A stretch of 64,000 nucleotides of DNA from Streptomyces sp. NRRL B-1140 (lineage in GTDB: Bacteria > Actinomycetota > Actinomycetes > Streptomycetales > Streptomycetaceae). The position numbers and the translations under genes were made by a program. Positions 9,077 through 16,244 of the stretch are shown piece after piece. How positions within the stretch are numbered: position 1 is the stretch's first letter; the number at the start of each line of letters is the position of its first letter. Below the pieces are notes generated by a model. That model saw nothing but the letters and a program-made list of their open reading frames with translations, did not search any database and was not told the DNA's origin. Location of the stretch: contig NZ_LGEA01000036.1 in NCBI RefSeq assembly GCF_001280065.1, positions 62,001 to 126,000 on the forward strand, written 5' to 3'.

Positions 9077-9790
9077 TCAACTGCTGCTCACAGTAAGGTT
9101 GTTGGTGGTGAAGTTCAGGCCGCCGGACGACGAGGTGACCTCGTAGCCGAACTGCACGTCACCGATCGTCTCGTTGCCCATCCACTTCTTGGTGTCCTTG
9201 ATCCACTTCAGGATCGGCAGGATGTTCACGGTGCCGGAGCTGGAGTTGGAGGTGCGGATGAACGAGAACACCTCGTTGGAGCCGTTGGTGCCCTTGAAGA
9301 CGTTCCAGGAGTGGCCGCCGAGACTCACCGTGCCCTGCGAGCTGCCGAGCGGGCCCACGGGCCCGGTCTTGTTGACCCAGAGCATGATCTCGTAGTCGTG
9401 GTCCGTGTCCCAGATGTCGTACGACGTGTTGTACGCGCCGGACGACGGGACGCTGACGTTGTAGCTGCTGGAGAGCGACCCCAGCGAGGTGATCGACTTG
9501 TTGATCGCCTTCGTCTGGTTCGGGTAGGACTTGATGCCGCCGGTGTTGGGGTGGTTGGCCCAGATGCCCCAGTTGGTGCCGGAGTTGGCCCAGATGCACT
9601 GGCTGCCGGCGCCGCCGCCCCAGATGTTGTTGTAGAGCGTGTAGCCGTTCAGGTTGGTCTGGCCCCACTGGTCGCAGGTGTTCCAGACCGCGGCGGAGGC
9701 GGGGGCGGAGGCGAGACCGATCGTGGCGCCGAGCGCCAGGGCGGGAGCCAGCAGGGCCTTGGTGACCCTGCTCGGCGTGCGTGATGCCAT
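9077..9790 (-). CDS. Secreted GH12 endo-beta-1,4-glucanase / xyloglucanase
   Basis: A 237-residue family GH12 enzyme. A Sec signal peptide ends near ASA-AVW (residue 33-34). The mature domain starts WNTCDQWG. The predicted catalytic glutamates are E134 in DYEIMLWVN and E217 in FGYEVTS. There is no carbohydrate-binding module; the domain ends at NNLTVSSS. The start follows AAGGGA. GH12 includes both cellulases and xyloglucan-specific endoglucanases, and sequence alone does not separate them here. Its position directly after a GH74 gene favours xyloglucan. It is 148 bases downstream of GH74 and 35 bases upstream of the chorismate mutase start, all on the minus strand. Confidence 0.92.
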   Translation of the reverse strand: MASRTPSRVTKALLAPALALGATIGLASAPASAAVWNTCDQWGQTNLNGYTLYNNIWGGGAGSQCIWANSGTNWGIWANHPNTGGIKSYPNQTKAINKSITSLGSLSSSYNVSVPSSGAYNTSYDIWDTDHDYEIMLWVNKTGPVGPLGSSQGTVSLGGHSWNVFKGTNGSNEVFSFIRTSNSSSGTVNILPILKWIKDTKKWMGNETIGDVQFGYEVTSSSGGLNFTTNNLTVSSS

Positions 9791-9938
9791 GGTGTCCCTT
9801 CCATGGGTGGGGGGATTGCGGAGGTGGGGGGATCACCACGCCCTCAGCGCGAGGACGCGGTCTTCTCCGGCGACCGGGTCGAGCGTTCGGCGCCGGTGGA
9901 AGTCCTCGGGTCGAGCAGCGGGGGCCGTTTCCCTTCGC

Positions 9939-12143
9939 TCACCGGACGGGGTCCCCGTACTGCACGCCGCGTCCGTTGGTGGCGATGTAGACCCGGCCGT
10001 ACACGCGCGGGTCGCCGGTGATGGCGGCTCCGGTCCAGCCCCACTGGTGCCGGTCGTCGTTGATCCGCGTCCAGGTCTTCGCCTCGTCGTCGGAGCGGTA
10101 CACGGCGGTGACGTTCTCGGTGGAGCCGACCATGTAGATCGCCGGGTAGGAGGCGCCCTCGGCGGCCTTGCCGAAGCCCAGGGCGTACGAGGCCCAGCAG
10201 CTGCTGACCTTGGTGAAGGCCGCGCCGCCGTCGGTCGAGCGGTACAGCCCGTTCCACTTGAGGCTCAGCCACAGGTCACCGGAGCGCCCCGGTGCCGCGA
10301 CCAGCTGGAACTCGCTGTCTCCGGAAGCCAGGCCGGTGGCCAGCGCGGTGAAGGTCCGGCCGCTGTCGGTGCTGGCGAAGAGCGTGCCGGTGGTGGTGTC
10401 GAAGGCGTAGAAGCGGGCCGGGTCGACGGGGTCCGCGACCGGCTTGGCGCCCTTCGGGAAGGTGGCGGTCTCGGACCAGGTGACGCCGTTGTCCGCCGAG
10501 CGGTGGCCCGGGTCGGACGTGCCGAAGGACCACACCAGCACGCTGCCGTCGGCGTTGGTGGCGATCGGGCCGGGCGCGGACTTGGCGACGGCGGGCTGGG
10601 TCGCGAAGGGGGCCCAGGTCCTGCCGCCGTCGTTCGAGAAGGCGCCGTTGCCGTGGTCGCCCCACCCGGACCGGACCACGTAGGACGGTCTGGCCGCGGC
10701 CAGCGACACGCCGGTCGCCGTGCTGAAGACCGGGTTCGTCGCCATGCCGCGCGAGGGCGACGCCGTGAGCCGCTCGTGGTACATCACGCCGACGTCCCCG
10801 CATCCGCTGATCAGGTGCGCCTTGCCGGCCGGGGGCGAGACCAGGTGCCGTACGGACGCCTCCTCCACTCCGCGGATCTGCGGGGCCCAGTGCCTGAGGT
10901 CACGGGTGCCGTACAGGGTGGCGCCGGTGCCGTACACGACGTGCCGGGAGTCGTACGGGTCGAGGGCGACGGCCTGCATCCACCAGCCGAACTTGGGCTT
11001 GTCGGCGCCGAAGGTGAGGAACGGCGTCTCCGAGACGTCGAGGACGGCCCTTTCCTTGAGGGACGTCCAGGTGCGGCCGCCGTCGGTGGTCCGGTACACG
11101 GTGTCCACCAGCGACCAGCGGTTGTTGGTGGCCACGACGACGGTGCCCGGGCGCCGGGCGTCCACGGCGACACCGCCGTAGGCGAAGGAGTCGGTCCCGC
11201 CGTCCCCCGTGGGCCCGCCGGGCTTCACCGGCGTGACCTCGGTCCACTTCCCGGTCGTCGTCCGCAGCTTGTGCACGCTGCCGTCGGACTGGCCGTTGGG
11301 GCCGGGGGCGTCGCCGTAGCTGACGTACAGCTCACGCGTGTGCCGGTCGTAGGCGGCCCGGACCGGGACCTTGGCGGCGGTGCCGGCGGGCTGCCCCGGG
11401 ACGGCCTCCCAGGTGACGCCGTCGGACGTGCGGTAGAGGTTCCCGGAGGTGCCGTTTGAGTCGCCCCAGCCGGCGTAGACGCTGCGGCCGGCGGCGACCA
11501 GCAGGGTGACGCCCTGGCCGGTGGCGCTCGGGGTGGCAGGGAAGCTCACGGCCTTCCATGTGGCGCCCCGGTCGGTGGACTTGAGCAGTCCGTCGTGCCG
11601 GGTGCCCAGCCACAGGGTGTCGCTGTCCCGCGGGTCGACGAGCAGCCGTTCACCGCAGCCGCGCCCGTCCTCGTTGGCCCCGAGCTTCACGGTGAGGTCG
11701 GTGCGCTGCCAGGTCGCGCCCCGGTCCTCGGACCGCAGCACGGCCCCGTTGCCGGCCCAGGACTGCGTGTACGTGCCGAGGGCGAGGTAGACCCGGTCCG
11801 GGTGCGCCGGGTCGACGGCCATGGCCTCCACACCGAGCAGGTTCCAGTCGTCCCAGCCGATGTGGTCGGTCAGCGGGATCCACCGGTCGGTCCGGTCGTC
11901 CCAGCGGTAGGCACCGCCGATGTCGGTGCGGAGATAGGCGAGCCCTTCGACGGAGGGGTGGAACAGCACGCCGGTGATGAACCCGGTGCCGCCCTGGACG
12001 GCGTTGCGCCAGCGGTAGCCGCTCGGCGCCTCGGGGGTGGCGGCGGCTCGGGCCCGCCCCTGGGTCAGCGGCAGGGACCCGGCCGCGGCGGCGGCCGCGG
12101 TCCCGGCGAGAACGGCACGTCTGGAGAGGCTGGACGCATGCAT
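9939..12143 (-). CDS. Secreted GH74 xyloglucanase
   Basis: A 734-residue protein with a twin-arginine-type signal peptide (SRRAVLAG, then an Ala-rich stretch). It has two seven-bladed propeller halves rich in BNR/Asp-box repeats (S-D-G-G-x-T-W forms). The GH74 catalytic aspartates are predicted at D74 in LRTDIGGAYRW and D450 in SGCGDVGV, matching the two known family residues. WDDWNLLGVEAMAVDP is another GH74 signature. No cellulose-binding module follows the catalytic domain. The ATG at 12143 has GAGG 8 bases upstream. Characterised GH74 enzymes act almost only on xyloglucan, so this gene is the strongest evidence for the substrate of the whole locus. It lies downstream of the importer operon behind a hairpin repeat. 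Confidence 0.93.
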   Translation of the reverse strand: MHASSLSRRAVLAGTAAAAAAGSLPLTQGRARAAATPEAPSGYRWRNAVQGGTGFITGVLFHPSVEGLAYLRTDIGGAYRWDDRTDRWIPLTDHIGWDDWNLLGVEAMAVDPAHPDRVYLALGTYTQSWAGNGAVLRSEDRGATWQRTDLTVKLGANEDGRGCGERLLVDPRDSDTLWLGTRHDGLLKSTDRGATWKAVSFPATPSATGQGVTLLVAAGRSVYAGWGDSNGTSGNLYRTSDGVTWEAVPGQPAGTAAKVPVRAAYDRHTRELYVSYGDAPGPNGQSDGSVHKLRTTTGKWTEVTPVKPGGPTGDGGTDSFAYGGVAVDARRPGTVVVATNNRWSLVDTVYRTTDGGRTWTSLKERAVLDVSETPFLTFGADKPKFGWWMQAVALDPYDSRHVVYGTGATLYGTRDLRHWAPQIRGVEEASVRHLVSPPAGKAHLISGCGDVGVMYHERLTASPSRGMATNPVFSTATGVSLAAARPSYVVRSGWGDHGNGAFSNDGGRTWAPFATQPAVAKSAPGPIATNADGSVLVWSFGTSDPGHRSADNGVTWSETATFPKGAKPVADPVDPARFYAFDTTTGTLFASTDSGRTFTALATGLASGDSEFQLVAAPGRSGDLWLSLKWNGLYRSTDGGAAFTKVSSCWASYALGFGKAAEGASYPAIYMVGSTENVTAVYRSDDEAKTWTRINDDRHQWGWTGAAITGDPRVYGRVYIATNGRGVQYGDPVR

Positions 12144-12178
12144 GACACACACCTCGGCGTTCTGAGTGGGAGGGGGGA

Positions 12179-12245
12179 AGCGCCCTGAAGGGGCGCGGGG
12201 AACTGCGCGACCGGCCACATGCGCCCGCGGCCGCCGGACGAGGGG
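12179..12245. repeat. Streptomyces-type intergenic hairpin repeat, terminator-like
   Basis: GCGCCC at 12180-12185 pairs with GGGCGC at 12191-12196. The hairpin is followed by GGGGAACTGCGCGACCGGCCAC and a GC-rich tail. I recognise this as a widespread Streptomyces interspersed element whose hairpin often ends transcripts. It sits between the importer permease stop and the GH74 start, so it may partly uncouple them. Confidence 0.65.
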
Positions 12246-12268
12246 GCACCCCACCGGGTGGGAGTCGG

Positions 12269-13195
12269 TCAGCCTTTGACTGCCCCGGTGAGCATGCCCT
12301 TCTTGAAGTGCCGCTGGACGAACGGGGAGGCGACCGCGACGGGGACGAGGGCGAGGACCATGACCGCCATCTGCAGGCCCAGCGGGGAGAGGTGTCCGGT
12401 GCGGACCGCCTGCTGGAGACCGGTGGGGGCCTCGGTGTTCTTCTGGACGAGCTGGATGAGGACGTTCTGAAGCGGCATCATCTGCTGGTCGGAGAGATAG
12501 ATGGACGCGTTGAACCAGGCGCTCCAGTAACCGACCGCGTAGAACAGTGAGATGACGGCCAGCACGGCGCGCGACAGCGGCATGATGATGGTCAGCAGGA
12601 TGCGCAGGTCACCGGCCCCGTCGATACGGGCCGACTCGGTGAGTTCGGGCGAGATGCCCATGAAGAAGGCGCGCAGGACGAGGATGTTGAAGACACTGAC
12701 CGCGCTCGGAAGGATCAGCGACAGGTAGGTGTCGGTGAGCCTCAGCGACTGCACCAGAAGGTACGTCGGGATGAGGCCGGCTCCGAAGAACATGGTGGCC
12801 ATGATGGTCATCAGGAAGAACCGGTGGCCCAGAGTGCCCCGCCGGGACAGCCCGTAGGCGGCGAGCACCGACACCGTCATCGAGAACAGCGTGCCGACGA
12901 GCGTGACACCGACCGAGACCATGATCGCCCGGCTGACCTGGCCGCCGCTGAGCAGTTCGGTGTAGTTGACGAAGGTGATGCCCTCGGGGATCACGACCAG
13001 ACCGCCGACCCGGTCGATCACGGGCTTGGGCGAGAGGCTGGTGACGATCACGATCCACAGCGGCCCGAGGACGCCCAGACAGCACAGGGCGAGGAATCCG
13101 CCCTTGGCGGTGAGCCCCACCTTGCTGGGAGGCTCCTCCCACACGGGCCGGGCGGGAGCCTTCAGGCTGCGGACGAGCTGCGTGTTGAGACTCAC
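12269..13195 (-). CDS. Sugar ABC transporter permease (YtcP/AraQ-like)
   Basis: A 308-residue inner-membrane permease with six predicted membrane segments (for example GFLALCCLGVLGPLWIVIV). Its EAA loop, ESARIDGAGDLRILLTIIMPLS, docks the ATPase. The GTG start overlaps the stop of the other permease as GTGA, so the two are translationally coupled. It is the partner of the upstream LplB-like permease and of the large solute-binding protein. No ATPase gene is present in the locus; Streptomyces sugar importers of this class usually share the general ATPase MsiK encoded elsewhere. Confidence 0.9.
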   Translation of the reverse strand: MSLNTQLVRSLKAPARPVWEEPPSKVGLTAKGGFLALCCLGVLGPLWIVIVTSLSPKPVIDRVGGLVVIPEGITFVNYTELLSGGQVSRAIMVSVGVTLVGTLFSMTVSVLAAYGLSRRGTLGHRFFLMTIMATMFFGAGLIPTYLLVQSLRLTDTYLSLILPSAVSVFNILVLRAFFMGISPELTESARIDGAGDLRILLTIIMPLSRAVLAVISLFYAVGYWSAWFNASIYLSDQQMMPLQNVLIQLVQKNTEAPTGLQQAVRTGHLSPLGLQMAVMVLALVPVAVASPFVQRHFKKGMLTGAVKG

Positions 13196-14244
13196 TTCTT
13201 GTACACCCCCTGCTCGCCGAGCAGATGCGCGACCTTGTTCGCACCCAGGACGAGACACACTCCGATGACTCCCTTGACGAGGCCGACCGCGGCCGCGTAG
13301 CTGAAGTCGCCGTTCTGGATGCCCATGTTCCACACGTAGGTGTCCAGGACCTCACTTGCTCCCGCACCGACCGCGTACCTCTGGAGCAGAAACTGCTCGA
13401 ATCCGACGCTGAGTGCGTCACCCACGCGCAGCACCAGCAGCAGTGCGATCACGGGGCGCAGCGCGGGCAGCGTCACATGCCACATGCGGCGCCAGCGTCC
13501 CGCGCCGTCCATGGCGGCGGCCTCGTACAGATCGGTGCTGACGGCGGCCAGCGCCGCGAGGAAGACGATGATCCCCCAGCCGGCGTCCTTCCACACCGCC
13601 TGCGCGGTGACGAGGTACTTGAAGAAGTCCGCGTCGGTCATCAGGTCGAAGCCGCTCCACCCGTGCTTCTCCAGCGTCTGCGCGATGATGCCCGCGCCGC
13701 CGAGGATCTGCTGGAAGACGGTGACCACCAGCACCCAGGAGAAGAAGTGCGGCAGATACATGATCGCCTGGGCCACGGCCCGCACTCGCGGCCGGATCAC
13801 GCTGTTGATGACCAGCGCGAGGGCTATGGGGACGGGGAAGAACAGCACCAGCTGGAGCACGAACAGCACGAGGGTGTTTTTCGTGGCGCTCCAGAACAGC
13901 GGGTCGTCGAGCATCCGCGAGAACTGCTCGACCCCGACCCAGGGGCTGTGGAAGATCGCCGTGACGCCGTTGCCTGCGACGTACGGGTCGTACTCCTGGA
14001 AAGCGACGACATTGCCCAGCAGTGGGACGTAGTTGAAGATCAGGAGCAGGACGATGACGGGCAGCGTCATCAGGATGAGCGTGCGGTCGCGGCGCAGCCG
14101 GACCCGGAACGGCACCTTGACCGCCCTGCCCTGGCGGCGCGGCAACGGCTCCTTCGCCCCCGCTGCGGCGACCGCGGCCGTCGGCTCCTCGACGGCCGCG
14201 GGGGGACGCGTCCCGTCGGGCCTGCTCCCGGCCGTGAGGGACAT
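13192..14244 (-). CDS. Sugar ABC transporter permease (LplB-like)
   Basis: A 350-residue inner-membrane permease. A roughly 50-residue charged N-terminal tail precedes the first membrane segment (LILMTLPVIVLLLIFNYVPL). The EAA loop is YEAAAMDGAGRWRRMWHVTLPALRP. The LplB form pairs with unusually large lipoprotein receptors (over 500 residues) and tends to import oligosaccharides, including plant-polymer fragments. The ATG overlaps the binding-protein stop by one base (TGATG). Confidence 0.9.
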   Translation of the reverse strand: MSLTAGSRPDGTRPPAAVEEPTAAVAAAGAKEPLPRRQGRAVKVPFRVRLRRDRTLILMTLPVIVLLLIFNYVPLLGNVVAFQEYDPYVAGNGVTAIFHSPWVGVEQFSRMLDDPLFWSATKNTLVLFVLQLVLFFPVPIALALVINSVIRPRVRAVAQAIMYLPHFFSWVLVVTVFQQILGGAGIIAQTLEKHGWSGFDLMTDADFFKYLVTAQAVWKDAGWGIIVFLAALAAVSTDLYEAAAMDGAGRWRRMWHVTLPALRPVIALLLVLRVGDALSVGFEQFLLQRYAVGAGASEVLDTYVWNMGIQNGDFSYAAAVGLVKGVIGVCLVLGANKVAHLLGEQGVYKK

Positions 14245-15923
14245 CAGTTGCCACTGCCGTTCTTGTCGATGAGCTGCTTGTACCAGTCGCGCAGCTTGTC
14301 GCCGCCGGAGGACTTCCAGGTGGAGATGGCCTGCTGTATGTCGGACAGCTTCTTGTTGCCGCGCACGAAGTCGATCTCCAGCTGCTCGAACTGGCTGGAG
14401 AGGGTGGCGTAGCGGCTGGGCTCGACGATGTTCATGCCGTAGGTGGACGTCCTCCTGACGAAGGCCCCCTGCCGCTGCTGCCACTCGACCTGCTTGCGGG
14501 CGATCTCGGGAAAGTCGGGGTGCGCGAGGTAGGGAGCGGGGGCCGCCAGCATCGACCAGGCGTTGTTCACCTCCTGGTTGCCCAGGTCGTTCTTGACCGG
14601 CGCGCCGTTCTTGACCGTGTAGTGGGTGCCCTCGACGCCATAGTCGACGAACATCCGCTCCTTGGTGCCGTAGGGTGCCGCCGCGAAGTTGGCGGCCGCC
14701 AGCGCGTTCTCGATCGTCTCCTTCGAGGCGCCCTTGCGGATCATCGACCAGATGGAGGCGGGCTGGCCCGCGTACAGCGTCGGGTCGCCGCCGTCGGCGC
14801 CGAAGTAGTCCATGCCCGCGATCACGAACTCCGGGTTGGACTGGGCCTGTTCGGTGGTCTTGCCGTACCAGGCGGACATGTCGCCGTTGAAGACCAGAGT
14901 CTGCCCGGCGGTGAACCGCTGGCTCGCGTCGCCCGTGTTTGCCTTGTCGTCGGGATGCACCACGCCCGCGGCGAACAGCTTGCGGACCCACTCCAGATGT
15001 TCGAGGTACTCGGGATGCTCGATGCGGTAGGTCAGCTTGCCGTCGTCCCCTATGTTCCAGCCGAGCGACCCTGCGGGCCGGACACCGAAGAAGCCGGCCG
15101 CCGACCACCTCATGTCACTGCACGCCCACACCTTGGCCTTGGCGCTGGTGGCCTCCTTGGCCCAGCTGAGGAACTCGTCGGGCGACTTCGGAACGGTGTA
15201 GCCCTTCTTGTCGAAGACGTCCTTGCGATAGAAGGGCACGATGTTGGGCACGGAGGCGGCCGGCATCGGGATGCCGCGCAGCGCGCCGCCGAAGATGCTC
15301 ATGCGCCAGGAGTCCGAGGGGATGGCGGCCAGGTTCGGGTACTTCTTGACCTTGTCGCCGGCCAGGTAGGGGCCGAGGTCCATGAACTTCGCCGTGACCG
15401 CGCTCGAGATCTTGCCGACCAGCTCCCAGCTGGGCACGACCACCATGTCGGGTATGGAGCTGGAGGCGAGGACGGCACCGAGCTTCTCACCGTAGGTGTT
15501 GCCGTCCTGGTTCTGCCAGGTGACCTTGGTGCCCGCCGCCGCGTCGAGCGCCTTGTAGTACGCGCATCCGGGCTTCGGCGGCGAGCCCCAGAAGGGCGAC
15601 ATGATCTTGAGCGGGGCACCGGTGCCCAACTTGTCCGGCACCGAAGCGGGAAGGGCCTTCAGATCGACCTTGCCGGTGTATCCGGCCGCCGACCCGTTCT
15701 TGGGCGGAAGGTCCGGCTTGGCGAACGCGCTGGTGACGAATGTCGGGAGCAGCTTCGCCGCGTCCTTGCCCGACGTGGTGCCGTCCCGCGACCCGCCCTC
15801 CGACCCGCCGCACGCGGCGAGCAGCGGCATCCCGCCCGCCACGGCCGCGGTGGCGACCGCCGTGGAGGCGAGGAAACTTCTCCGGCTCGGTCCGGAGGAG
15901 GTGGAGGCGGCGTTCGGCGTCAT
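14244..15923 (-). CDS. Large sugar-binding lipoprotein of the ABC importer
   Basis: A 559-residue extracellular solute-binding protein of the LplA/YtcQ type. The N-terminus combines a twin-arginine motif (RRSFLAS) with the lipobox LLAAC, so it is probably Tat-exported and lipid-anchored. The size fits receptors for oligosaccharides. AAGGG lies 8 bases before the ATG at 15923. It is the first gene of the importer operon, and the operator at 16037-16050 lies 114 bases upstream. In context the ligand is probably a xyloglucan oligosaccharide; this is inferred from neighbours, not from the binding site. Confidence 0.9.
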   Translation of the reverse strand: MTPNAASTSSGPSRRSFLASTAVATAAVAGGMPLLAACGGSEGGSRDGTTSGKDAAKLLPTFVTSAFAKPDLPPKNGSAAGYTGKVDLKALPASVPDKLGTGAPLKIMSPFWGSPPKPGCAYYKALDAAAGTKVTWQNQDGNTYGEKLGAVLASSSIPDMVVVPSWELVGKISSAVTAKFMDLGPYLAGDKVKKYPNLAAIPSDSWRMSIFGGALRGIPMPAASVPNIVPFYRKDVFDKKGYTVPKSPDEFLSWAKEATSAKAKVWACSDMRWSAAGFFGVRPAGSLGWNIGDDGKLTYRIEHPEYLEHLEWVRKLFAAGVVHPDDKANTGDASQRFTAGQTLVFNGDMSAWYGKTTEQAQSNPEFVIAGMDYFGADGGDPTLYAGQPASIWSMIRKGASKETIENALAAANFAAAPYGTKERMFVDYGVEGTHYTVKNGAPVKNDLGNQEVNNAWSMLAAPAPYLAHPDFPEIARKQVEWQQRQGAFVRRTSTYGMNIVEPSRYATLSSQFEQLEIDFVRGNKKLSDIQQAISTWKSSGGDKLRDWYKQLIDKNGSGN

Positions 15924-16036
15924 TGCGTCAACCCTTCGTGGCGCACCAGGACACCCGGCGGTAGGCCGTCGGCTGCGGTGTCTCGAGTGGAACTGGCTGA
16001 GCGGAAGCGGGACTCCGACCAGAGGTGCCTCATCAG

Positions 16037-16050
16037 TCGAAGCGCTTCGA
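16037..16050. promoter_or_regulatory. LacI-family operator 3 (importer side)
   Basis: TCGAAGCGCTTCGA is a perfect 14-base palindrome identical to the core upstream of the LacI gene. It is placed to control the minus-strand importer operon. Confidence 0.85.
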
Positions 16051-16194
16051 TGTTGCTGTGAGGTTAAGTGAACACCCATGGGCGCACAAGGGTCGTTCCC
16101 AAACTTCTCCGCGGGCGTCAGAAGGGACCATTCCTCATGCCTTGCTTGAAGTGACGGTGCTCATGTCTTGACACTCGACCCGTCGGCCACCAGC

Positions 16195-16210
16195 ATCGAA
16201 GCGCTTCGAA
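16195..16210. promoter_or_regulatory. LacI-family operator 4 (GH3 side)
   Basis: ATCGAAGCGCTTCGAA contains the same 14-base core. It ends 34 bases before the GH3 GTG start, so repressor bound here would block transcription of GH3. Confidence 0.85.
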
Positions 16211-16244
16211 AGTGCCTCGCCGATCCATTGCAAGGGATCCCCAC

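Larger units (their letters stand above)
15924..16244. other. Divergent promoter region, importer operon / GH3 gene
   Basis: This 321-base gap has no gene. It carries two copies of the LacI-type operator, one placed for each divergent transcript. Confidence 0.75.
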
